Of a DNA stretch of 12,420 nucleotides, positions 1 through 6,315 are shown piece after piece. Origin of the DNA: JACQAI01 sp035507915 (GTDB lineage Bacteria; Pseudomonadota; Alphaproteobacteria; Elsterales; Elsteraceae). Numbering within the stretch: position 1 is the first letter of the stretch; each line of letters begins with the position of its first letter. Under the pieces are notes generated by a model. The model was not told where the DNA came from, made no database searches, and saw only the letters and a program-made list of their open reading frames with translations. The stretch is taken from NCBI GenBank assembly GCA_035507915.1, contig DATJNS010000204.1:1-12420 (forward strand), given 5' to 3'. The translations under genes were made by a program, and so were the position numbers.

Positions 1-29
1 TCGCCGAGGGCGCGTCGCGCCGGGGCGCG

Positions 30-239
30 TCAGGCCGCCCGCTGTCCGGCGCCGCGAAGGTGCGCCGCGTCGCGCACCGCATCTGTCTGGCCCGCGGGCA
101 CACCGGCAACCGCGCGAGCGGTCGGCACCGGCGTTGCGGGCCTTTGCGCACCGGCTGCCCGGCGCGGCCGGAACCAGCGGTGCAGCTCCGAGAGATAGAG
201 ATAGACCACGGGTGTCGTGTACAGCGTCAGCACCTGGCT
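30..239 (-). pseudogene. Detached 3' part of the RND pump gene (helix 12 and tail)
   Basis: This is the same reading frame as the RND gene, continuing past the amber codon to a TGA at 30-32. It reads SQVLTLYTTPVVYLYL, the conserved last helix of MdtB/MdtC-type pumps, then SELHRWF and an Ala/Pro/Arg-rich tail. With the amber codon read as an amino acid, the gene would be 1068 residues, within or slightly above the normal family length (about 1020-1050). No frameshift is needed. The simplest origin is TTG (Leu) to TAG, because Leu or Val/Met occupies this position in relatives. A GTG codon at 231-233 could in theory restart translation, but no ribosome binding site precedes it. It would also produce only half a helix plus the tail. 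Confidence 0.8.
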
Positions 240-3236
240 CTACGCCAGCCCGCCGACCCTCGCGAAGCCGAGCGGCTGCCGCAGCTCGGCGCCGTCGCCG
301 GTGATCAGCGCCAGCGGCAGCGCACCGAAGATCGCCGCCATGGTCGTCATCATGATGGGGCGGAAGCGCAGCAGGCAGGCGCGGCGGAGCGCGTCGAGCG
401 GCGCCAGGCCGTCCGCGCGCTCGCCCGCGATCGCGAAGTCGACCATCATGATGCCGTTCTTCTTGACGATGCCGATCAACAGGATGATGCCGATCAGCGC
501 GATCACGCTGAGGTCGTAGCCCGCGACGCGCAGCATCAGGAGCGCGCCGATGCCCGCCGACGGCAGGGTCGACAGGATCGTCAGCGGGTGGACGTAGCTC
601 TCGTAGAGCACGCCCAGGATGATGTAGACCGCGATCAGCGCCGCCGCGATCAGATAGGGCTCGCTCGCCAGCGAGGCCTGGAACGCCTGCGCGTTGCCCT
701 GGAAGCTGCCGATCAGGGTGCGCGGCGCACCGAGGTCGGCGCTGGCGCGCTGGATCGCCGCCACCGCCTGGCCGAGCGAATGGCCGGGCGCCAGGTTGAA
801 CGACAGGGTGACGGCGGGGAACTGGCCCTGGTGGTTGATCGACAGGAAGTTGGTCGGCTGCGTCGTGTACTTGACGAAGGTCGAGAGCGGCACCTGCTGG
901 CCGGTGACCGGCGACGGCACGCGCAGCTGGTCGAGCGTCCTGGTGTCGCCCTGCATCGCCGGCGGCACCTCGAGCACGACGTAGTAGCTGTTGAGCTGGG
1001 TGAAGTACTGCGCCACCAGGCGCTGGCCGAACGCGTCGTACAAGGTGTCGTCGATCAGCTGGGGCTGGATGCCGAAGCGCGACGCGGCGTCGCGGTCGAT
1101 CGTCATCGTCACGGTGCCGGCCGCGGTCTGCTGGTCGGTCGCGACGTCGGCGAGCGCGGGCAAGGTCTTGAGGCGCGCGAACAGCCGCGGCGCCCACTGG
1201 GTCAGCTCGGTCAGGTCGGCGTCCTGCAAGGTGTATTGATATTGCGTGCGCGCGACGCGGCCGCCGACCGTCAGGTCCTGCGCCGCCTGCAGGAACAAGG
1301 CGGCCCCCTGCACCTTGGCGAGCTCAGGCCTCAGGCGCGCGATGATCTGGTCGGCCGACGCGCTGCGCTGGTCGCGCGGCTTCAAGGTGATGAACACGCG
1401 GCCGTTGTTGACCGTCGGCGAGCCGCCGGCGGCGCCGACCACCGAGACCCAGTTGGCGACGTCGGGATCGCGCGCGACCACGTCGGTCAGCGCGGTCTGG
1501 CGCCGCACCATCTCGGCGAACGAGACGTCCTGCGCGGCCTCCGAGATGCCGATGATCAGCCCGGTGTCCTGCTGCGGAAAGAAGCCCTTCGGAATTTCGA
1601 CGAACATGTAGCCGGTCAGCGCCAGGGTGGCGAAGAACACCATCAGGGTCGCGCGCTGGTGGCGCAGCACGACGTCGAGCCCGCGCCGGTAGGCGTCGAG
1701 CAGCGCGTCGAAGCCGCGCTCGACCGCCTGGTAGAGCCGACCGTGGCGCGCCGTGTGGGAGCCGACCAGGAAGCGCGCGCTCATCATCGGCGTCAGGGTC
1801 AGGGAGACCAGCGCCGACACGAAGATCGTCATCGTGACCGTGACGGCGAACTCGCGGAACAGCCGGCCGATGATGCCGCCCATCAGCAACAGCGGGATGA
1901 ACACCGCGACCAAGGACAGGCTGATCGACACGATCGTGAAGCCGATCTCGCCGGCGCCCTTGATCGCGGCTTCGAGCGGCGTCATGCCGTCCTCGATATG
2001 GCGGTGGATGTTCTCGACCATCACGATGGCGTCGTCGACCACGAAGCCGACCGAGATGGTCAGCGCCATCAGGGACAGATTGTCGAGCGTGTAGCCGACC
2101 GCGTACATCAGCGCCAGCGTGCCGAGCAGCGCGATCGGCACGGTGACGCTCGGGATCACGGTCGCCCACAGCGAGCGCAGGAACAGGAAGATCACCATCA
2201 CGACCAGCGCGATGGTCAGCATCAGGGTGAACTGCACGTCGGCGACCGAGGCGCGGATCGTCTGCGTGCGGTCCGACGCGACGTCGACCTTGATCGACGG
2301 CGGGATCGACGCGGTCAGCCGCGGCAGCAGCGCCTTGATGCGGTCGACCGTCTGGACGACGTTGGCGCCCGGCTGCTTGGAGATGATCAGGATGATGCTC
2401 GGCACGCCGTTCGACCAGGCGGCGAGCTTGGTGTTCTGCGGCCCGTCGACTGCGACGCCGATGTCGCGGATGCGCACCGGCGCGCCGTTGCGGTAGGCGA
2501 CGATGACGTCGTTCCACGGGCCGGCCGACAGGATCTGGTCGTTGTCGTAGATCGTCAGGTTGCGGCGCGGGCCGTCGAGGCTGCCCTTGGGCGCGTCGAC
2601 GCTGGCGACCGATATGGCGTTGCGCACGTCCTCCAGGCTCATGCCCAGCGAGGCGAGCTTGGCGGGATCGACCTGCACGCGCACCGCGGGCTTCTGCTGG
2701 CCGCCGATCTCGACCTGCGCGATGCCGGGCAGCTGCGAGATCTGCTGCGCCAGGATGTTCTCGGCGTAGTCGTCGACCTTGGTCAGCGGATACGCGGTCG
2801 AGTGCACCGCGAGCGTCATGATCGGCGGGTCGGCCGGGTTGACCTTGCGGTAGGTCGGCGGCGTCGGCAGCGCCTTCGGGAGCTGGCCGCTCGCCGCGTT
2901 GATCGCGGCCTGCACGTCGCCCGCGGCGCCGTCGATGTTGCGGCCGAGATCGAACTGCAGGGTGACGTTGCTGAGGCCGAGCGCGCTGCTCGACGTCATC
3001 TGGGCGAGGCCGGGGATCAGCGAGAACTGGCGCTCGAGCGGCTGGGCGACCGAGGACGCCATGGTCTCCGGGCTGGCGCCCGGCAGCTGCGCCGACACCT
3101 GGATGGTCGGAAAGTCGACCTGGGGCAGCGGCGCCACCGGCAGCAGCGGATAGGCCGCGAGGCCGACCAGCACCACGCCCGCCATCAGGAGCGAGCAGCC
3201 GATCGGATGGCGGATGAAGGTCAGCGAGAGGTTCAT
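240..3236 (-). CDS. RND efflux pump inner-membrane subunit (MdtB/MdtC type), ended early by an in-frame amber codon
   Basis: Proton-driven drug/metabolite exporter of the RND (HAE1) family, the inner-membrane part of a tripartite pump. The 998 residues read as a typical member: N-terminal helix 1 followed by PLPQVDFPTIQVSAQLPGASPE, which is the usual first porter-loop start, then a periplasmic loop, helices 2-6, a second loop from about 540, and helices 7-11. The proton-relay acidic pair is visible in helix 4 (VVDDAIV, about D401-D402), and the relay lysine is in helix 10 (KKN, about K926). The start ATG overlaps the adaptor's stop as ATGA, so the two genes are translationally coupled. The frame ends at TAG (240-242) immediately after GGLA. 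Family members continue there with SQ-LTLYTTPVVYL, which is helix 12, and the same frame continues exactly that way below 240. As written the protein lacks its last helix and may be non-functional. Family assignment is very sure; functionality is uncertain. Confidence 0.93.
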   Translation of the reverse strand: MNLSLTFIRHPIGCSLLMAGVVLVGLAAYPLLPVAPLPQVDFPTIQVSAQLPGASPETMASSVAQPLERQFSLIPGLAQMTSSSALGLSNVTLQFDLGRNIDGAAGDVQAAINAASGQLPKALPTPPTYRKVNPADPPIMTLAVHSTAYPLTKVDDYAENILAQQISQLPGIAQVEIGGQQKPAVRVQVDPAKLASLGMSLEDVRNAISVASVDAPKGSLDGPRRNLTIYDNDQILSAGPWNDVIVAYRNGAPVRIRDIGVAVDGPQNTKLAAWSNGVPSIILIISKQPGANVVQTVDRIKALLPRLTASIPPSIKVDVASDRTQTIRASVADVQFTLMLTIALVVMVIFLFLRSLWATVIPSVTVPIALLGTLALMYAVGYTLDNLSLMALTISVGFVVDDAIVMVENIHRHIEDGMTPLEAAIKGAGEIGFTIVSISLSLVAVFIPLLLMGGIIGRLFREFAVTVTMTIFVSALVSLTLTPMMSARFLVGSHTARHGRLYQAVERGFDALLDAYRRGLDVVLRHQRATLMVFFATLALTGYMFVEIPKGFFPQQDTGLIIGISEAAQDVSFAEMVRRQTALTDVVARDPDVANWVSVVGAAGGSPTVNNGRVFITLKPRDQRSASADQIIARLRPELAKVQGAALFLQAAQDLTVGGRVARTQYQYTLQDADLTELTQWAPRLFARLKTLPALADVATDQQTAAGTVTMTIDRDAASRFGIQPQLIDDTLYDAFGQRLVAQYFTQLNSYYVVLEVPPAMQGDTRTLDQLRVPSPVTGQQVPLSTFVKYTTQPTNFLSINHQGQFPAVTLSFNLAPGHSLGQAVAAIQRASADLGAPRTLIGSFQGNAQAFQASLASEPYLIAAALIAVYIILGVLYESYVHPLTILSTLPSAGIGALLMLRVAGYDLSVIALIGIILLIGIVKKNGIMMVDFAIAGERADGLAPLDALRRACLLRFRPIMMTTMAAIFGALPLALITGDGAELRQPLGFARVGGLA

Positions 3237-4411
3237 GACGCGGCGCCTCCCTGTCCGGTCGCGGTCGAGTTGATGCGCGCCGTCTCGACGGTCACGTGCA
3301 CGCCGGGCTGCAGGCGATACTGGCCGGCGGTGACGACCTGCTCGCCGGGCGCCAACCCCTGCGTGATCTCGAGACGGCCGTCGCCGTCCTCACCCGCCGT
3401 GACGTCGCGCCGCTCGACCGTGCCGTCCGGCTTGACGACATAGACGTAGAGCCCGTCGGTGACGTGCTGGATCGCGCGGTCCGGCACCGTGACGACGCCG
3501 GCGTCGGTGCGCTCGAGCACGCGCACGGAGACGAACTGGCCGGGCCACAGCGTCTGCTTCGTGTTGGGGAAGGTCGCCTTGAGCCGGATCGTGCCGCTGG
3601 TCTGGTCGATCTCGTTGTCGAGCAGCGCGACCGTGCCGCGATCGAGCGCGTGCTGCCCGCTCGTCTCGTGGGCGTCCTGGCTGAACGCGACCGCCTGCAC
3701 CGGCCCGCGCGCGAGCGCCGCCTGCAGGCCGGGCACGTCGGCCTCCGGCAGGGTGACGATCACCGAGATCGGCTGGAGCTGCGTGATCACGACGAGGCCG
3801 CCGGTGTCGGTCGCGTGCACGATGTTGCCCTGATCGACCAGCCGGATGCCGACGCGGCCGTCGAGCGGCGACGTGATGGTGGCGTAGCCGAGCTGCACGC
3901 GCGCGCTCTCGATCGCGGCCTGGTCGCCCTCGACCTGCGCCTCGAGCTGGCTGACCAGCGCGGCCTGGGTGTCGATGCTCTGGCGCGTCGCGAACTCCTT
4001 GAGGCCGAGCGCGCGGAAGCGCTGCAGGTTGAGGCGCGCGTCGGCGAGCTGGGCGCGGTCCTGCGCCTGCTTGGCGACCGCCTGGTCGAGCGCGGCCTGG
4101 AACGGCCGCGGATCGATTTGCGCCAGCACGTCGCCGGCCTTGACGGTCTGGCCTTCGGTGAACGCGACCTTCTGGAGCTCGCCGTCGACGCGGCTCCGCA
4201 CCGTGACGGTGTTGAACGCCTGCACGGTGCCGAGCCCGGTCAGATAGACGGGCAGGCTGCCGCGCGCGACGGTCGCGGTCTCGACCGGGATCGCCGGCGC
4301 CGACGCTTGCTGCGGCGCGGTCGCCTCGGCGTCGGCCTGCAGCGAATACCAGCCGACGAGACCGCCGGCGGCGAGGCTCACCGAACCGGCGACGATCGCG
4401 ATACGCAACAT
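3233..4411 (-). CDS. Periplasmic adaptor (membrane fusion protein) of an RND efflux pump, MdtA type
   Basis: HlyD/MdtA-family adaptor that links the RND pump to an outer-membrane channel. The 392 residues have an N-terminal membrane anchor or signal (MLRIAIVAGSVSLAAGGLVG, 1-20) and a linker rich in Ala/Pro. The first lipoyl half follows at about 61-100 (GTVQAFNTVTVRSRVDGEL, then GDVLAQIDPRPF), then an alpha-helical hairpin at about 101-180. The second lipoyl half is at about 181-210 (YATITSPLDGRVGIR), followed by beta-barrel and membrane-proximal domains to the end. I chose the ATG at 4409-4411, which has a GGGGG tract just upstream and places the hydrophobic anchor at the N-terminus. An in-frame TTG at 4445-4447 would add 12 residues and looks less likely. 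The stop overlaps the pump start by ATGA. No outer-membrane channel gene is visible in the window. Confidence 0.93.
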   Translation of the reverse strand: MLRIAIVAGSVSLAAGGLVGWYSLQADAEATAPQQASAPAIPVETATVARGSLPVYLTGLGTVQAFNTVTVRSRVDGELQKVAFTEGQTVKAGDVLAQIDPRPFQAALDQAVAKQAQDRAQLADARLNLQRFRALGLKEFATRQSIDTQAALVSQLEAQVEGDQAAIESARVQLGYATITSPLDGRVGIRLVDQGNIVHATDTGGLVVITQLQPISVIVTLPEADVPGLQAALARGPVQAVAFSQDAHETSGQHALDRGTVALLDNEIDQTSGTIRLKATFPNTKQTLWPGQFVSVRVLERTDAGVVTVPDRAIQHVTDGLYVYVVKPDGTVERRDVTAGEDGDGRLEITQGLAPGEQVVTAGQYRLQPGVHVTVETARINSTATGQGGAAS

Positions 4412-4472
4412 CGGAACCCCCAAAATCGACTGCGGTGAAATCGTCAAGCGGTGGCGGTGCGGCGGGTGGTGC

Positions 4473-4503
4473 GGCGCGCGCGCCCGAGCGAGACGCGCGC
4501 GCC
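4473..4503 (-). terminator. Perfect GC-only stem-loop downstream of the repeat-protein gene
   Basis: Perfect 10-bp inverted repeat GGCGCGCGCG (4473-4482) and CGCGCGCGCC (4494-4503) with an 11-nt loop. It starts 14 nt after the stop of the exported repeat protein and lies upstream of the adaptor gene. There is no T tract on the transcript side, so it is not a textbook intrinsic terminator. It could end or attenuate the small-gene transcript, or stabilise its 3' end. Confidence 0.45.
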
Positions 4504-4517
4504 GAACCGGTCGGCGG

Positions 4518-4820
4518 TCAGCCGCGCGGCACGATCTCCTGCCCGGTGCTGGCGCTGCCCGGGATCATGCCGAGATAGCCGCCCTCGCCCGAGCCCTGCG
4601 TCGGCGTCGCGGCGGGCGCGGCGCTGAGATGCGCGCCGGGGTCGATGCCGAGATAGCCGCCCTGCCCCGAGCCCGGCCGCCACGTCGTCGCGGCCGGCGC
4701 GGCGACCTGGTGGGCGCCCGGGTCGATGCCGAGATAGCCGCCCTGGCCGGATTGGGCGAACGCGCCGCCCGCGCTCGCGAGCAGCAGGGCGCCGGCGACG
4801 ATCAAACTACGCATTGTCAT
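4518..4820 (-). CDS. Small exported protein with three GGYLG repeats
   Basis: No family recognised. The 100-residue product has a clear Sec signal peptide (MTMRSLIVAGALLLASAGGAFA, cleavage likely after residue 22). Almost all of the mature part is made of three similar units starting at about residues 24, 51 and 77. Units 1 and 2 begin SGQGGYLGIDPGAH and unit 3 begins SGEGGYLGMIPGS. They are joined by Ala/Pro/Thr-rich spacers, and there is no cysteine. The start is set by AAGGAG eight bases before the ATG at 4818-4820; a second ATG two codons on is possible. A longer open frame extends upstream, but its sequence looks non-coding. It is probably a periplasmic or secreted structural or binding peptide. 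It lies 106 bp upstream of the adaptor start with a stem-loop between, so co-transcription with the efflux genes is uncertain. Confidence 0.8.
   Translation of the reverse strand: MTMRSLIVAGALLLASAGGAFAQSGQGGYLGIDPGAHQVAAPAATTWRPGSGQGGYLGIDPGAHLSAAPAATPTQGSGEGGYLGMIPGSASTGQEIVPRG
4639..4745 (-). repeat. DNA direct repeat encoding the GGYLG units
   Basis: A 26-bp stretch at 4639-4664 is repeated identically at 4720-4745, an offset of 81 bp, or exactly 27 codons. A diverged third copy begins at 4561, 78 bp (26 codons) away. The near identity at the DNA level, including synonymous positions, points to recent in-frame tandem duplication inside the exported repeat protein. Confidence 0.8.
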
Positions 4821-4828
4821 GACACTGT

Positions 4829-4861
4829 CTCCTTCGATGTCGGTTCGATGACGGTTCGATG
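4829..4861 (-). repeat. Three tandem 11-bp repeats running into the ribosome binding site
   Basis: On the minus strand the leader of the exported repeat protein reads CATCGAACCGT, CATCGAACCGA, CATCGAAGGAG without gaps. These are 4851-4861, 4840-4850 and 4829-4839. The third copy carries the GGAG Shine-Dalgarno core. The spacing is close to one DNA helical turn. It could be a protein-binding array or an RNA-level control site; function is inference. Confidence 0.6.
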
Positions 4862-4931
4862 TCTTCTGGGTCTTGCGTCCGGTCGGATGAGCCCGTCGGA
4901 CGCCGGTGATATCGGTGCGTGCGGACGCGTC

Positions 4932-4951
4932 GCCATTAAATTCCCTGTTAA
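4932..4951 (-). promoter_or_regulatory. AT-rich motif, copy 1, upstream of the exported repeat protein
   Basis: The plus strand reads GCCATTAAATTCCCTGTTAA, 111 bp upstream of the 4820 start and just downstream of the 56-residue gene. It matches copy 2 (5200-5219) at 17 of 20 positions. Both are islands of A/T in very GC-rich DNA. The layout is TTAA-N8-TTAA (TTAA-N8-TTAG in copy 2), which resembles but does not meet the CtrA consensus (N7). Likely an operator or promoter element. Confidence 0.5.
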
Positions 4952-4969
4952 GCCGACGGCCGCGCGCGC

Positions 4970-5140
4970 TCAGCGCAGCAGCAGGCTGGCGCGGTCGGCC
5001 AACGCGGCGACCGCCGGGCCGGCCATCAGGACGCCGAACAGCGCCACCGCGAGCAGCCAGGCCGCGGCAATGCAGCGCGGCTCGGCCGCGACGCGCGCCG
5101 TGTCGACGTCGTTGCGCCAGAATTCGTCGTGTCTCGTCAT
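4970..5140 (-). CDS. Small single-span membrane protein (56 aa)
   Basis: No family recognised. The frame gives 56 residues: a charged N-terminus (MTRHDEFWRNDVDTARVAAEPR), one hydrophobic stretch at about 24-48 (from IAAAWLLAVALFG to PAVAALA), and a short tail ending LLLR. Support for a real gene comes from three points. GGGAG lies eight bases before the ATG at 5138-5140. Third codon positions are nearly all G or C, as in the neighbouring genes. The product has a coherent soluble-head plus membrane-helix layout. It probably sits in the inner membrane with its N-terminus in the cytoplasm. It lies upstream of the exported repeat protein on the same strand, and both genes are preceded by the same AT-rich motif. 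A role as an envelope or regulatory peptide is a guess only. Confidence 0.7.
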   Translation of the reverse strand: MTRHDEFWRNDVDTARVAAEPRCIAAAWLLAVALFGVLMAGPAVAALADRASLLLR

Positions 5141-5187
5141 GATGCGCGCTCCCGATCCAATCTCGATGCCCGTGGATCAGGGGCGCC

Positions 5188-5219
5188 GGCCGCGCGGCCG
5201 CCATTAAATTCTTTGTTAG
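5188..5219 (-). promoter_or_regulatory. AT-rich motif, copy 2, with adjacent GC palindrome, upstream of the 56-aa gene
   Basis: The plus strand reads GCCATTAAATTCTTTGTTAG at 5200-5219, 59 bp upstream of the 5140 start and in the gap after the M19-like gene. Next to it is a perfect 12-bp palindrome, GGCCGCGCGGCC (5188-5199). The motif shares 17 of 20 bases with copy 1 at 4932-4951. It is probably an operator or promoter element of the small envelope genes. The palindrome could instead help end transcripts arriving from the dipeptidase operon, but no T tract follows. Confidence 0.5.
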
Positions 5220-5273
5220 TCGCGCCTCGCGGAGACGGACCCGCACCGACCCGTCATGGCGAGCGCTCCGACC

Positions 5274-6311
5274 TCAATGGCCCCGGACGCGCTCGAAGAG
5301 ACGCAGAAAGTTCTCCCCCAACATGGCCTTGACCGCGGCGGTGCCGTGGCCCCGCGCCAGCAGGCCGGCGGGAACGTTGGGCAGATCGGTGATCGTCTCG
5401 AGTCCGGCGGCGTTCACCGTCGCGAGGCTGTACCATTCGCCGAGGCCGCCGGTGATCTCGGGGTATTGCCCGCCCGGACCGTAAACCGCGGCCCATGCTT
5501 CCTGCGTCGGCGAGGCGTCCTCGCACAGATCGGACCCGATCGCGACGTGCTCCGGCCCGGCGACGCGACACGCGTGATCGAAGCAGTCGAGCACGTCCTC
5601 CAAGGTCGGCCGGCGTCCGTTCCCCCGATAGACGATCGGCGACCACGTCGCGATCCCGAGCAGTCCGCCGCGCGCCGCGAGCGCCCGGATCAACCCATCG
5701 TCCTTGTTGCGCAACGAGCGGGAGATCGCATTCGGGTTCGAATGCGAGCACATGACCGGGACGGACGACGCCTCGATCGCATCGCGGGTCGTCGCGGCGC
5801 CGCAGTGCGCCAGGTCGATCACGAGTCCGAGGCGGTTCATCTCGGCGACCACGGCGCGACCGAAGCGGGTCAGCCCGCTGTCGCGCTCGGCGCAGCCGGT
5901 GCCGACGAAGCTCTGGCGATTGTGGGTCAACTGGATGATGCGCACGCCGAGCGCCGCCAAGGTCTGCAAGCGCGTCAGGTCGCGCCCGATCGGCTCGGCG
6001 TCCTGCATGCCGAGGATCACGGCGACGCGCCGATCGGTCTTCGCGCGACGCACCTCGGCGGGCTCCCGCGCCAACGTCAGAACATCGCCGTGGCGGGCGA
6101 CCGTCTCGCAGACCTGGGCGAGATCGCGCAACGCCCCATCGAAATCCTGGCCGATCTGCACGGCCGTCAGGTTGATGGCCGTGACGCGCGAGGCGGCCAG
6201 GCGCTCGATGACGTTTGGCGTCAGCGCGCTGCCATTCAGACAGTCGACGACGATGCTGTCCTCGTAGAGGCGGCGCGCCGCGGTCTCCTGATTTCCCGTG
6301 CCCGTGTTCAC
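5274..6311 (-). CDS. Peptidase M19 (membrane/renal dipeptidase)-like amidohydrolase, atypical metal site
   Basis: A 345-residue TIM-barrel enzyme of the COG2355/M19 type. Recognisable blocks are GVRIIQLTHNRQSFVGTGC (122-140), the two family histidines in DLAHC (H169) and CSHSN (H190), RNKDD (201-205), IGSDLCED, and a C-terminal GENFLRLF. It differs from canonical dipeptidases. The N-terminal HxD metal motif (DGHND in renal dipeptidase) is replaced by DCLNG at 23-27, and the bridging Glu (GIEGG) is Gln103 in GMQDAEP. It belongs to the subgroup of M19-like proteins that I recall having GFQN-type blocks. There is no signal peptide, so it is cytoplasmic. The GTG start at 6309-6311 is preceded by GAGG and lies 4 bp after the ATPase stop, making it the last gene of the ABC operon. 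It probably acts on the imported substrate; dipeptide hydrolysis is not assured. Confidence 0.88.
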   Translation of the reverse strand: MNTGTGNQETAARRLYEDSIVVDCLNGSALTPNVIERLAASRVTAINLTAVQIGQDFDGALRDLAQVCETVARHGDVLTLAREPAEVRRAKTDRRVAVILGMQDAEPIGRDLTRLQTLAALGVRIIQLTHNRQSFVGTGCAERDSGLTRFGRAVVAEMNRLGLVIDLAHCGAATTRDAIEASSVPVMCSHSNPNAISRSLRNKDDGLIRALAARGGLLGIATWSPIVYRGNGRRPTLEDVLDCFDHACRVAGPEHVAIGSDLCEDASPTQEAWAAVYGPGGQYPEITGGLGEWYSLATVNAAGLETITDLPNVPAGLLARGHGTAAVKAMLGENFLRLFERVRGH

Positions 6312-6315
6312 GGCT

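Noticed and set aside
1..29. Start of another efflux gene at the left edge
   Set aside because: Only 29 bases remain after the pump frame's TGA, with no start codon or ribosome binding site on the minus strand.
60..3443. A 1127-residue open frame on the plus strand, antisense to the RND pump
   Set aside because: The composition (Arg, His, Asp, Gln, Gly strings) is that of the antisense frame of a GC-rich gene. There is no ribosome binding site and no recognisable domain, and the opposite strand encodes a clear RND protein.
4418..4447. TTGACG at 4447-4442 as a -35 box for the adaptor gene
   Set aside because: No acceptable -10 hexamer lies 16-18 bp downstream (TTTGGG or similar).
4829..4861. 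Short tandem repeats as a CRISPR-like array
   Set aside because: Units are only 11 bp, contiguous, with no spacers and no cas genes nearby.
4875..4903. 7-bp inverted repeat GCGTCCG/CGGACGC as a terminator of the 56-aa gene
   Set aside because: Loop of 15 nt, short stem and no T tract; expected by chance in such GC-rich DNA.
4932..4951. CtrA-type site (TTAA-N7-TTAA)
   Set aside because: The spacing between TTAA half-sites is 8, not 7, in both copies, so the known consensus is not met.
4518..5246. A longer version (242 aa) of the repeat-protein frame
   Set aside because: The signal peptide and a strong ribosome binding site mark the start at 4820. The upstream part is Arg/His-rich non-coding sequence and overlaps the 56-aa gene in another frame.
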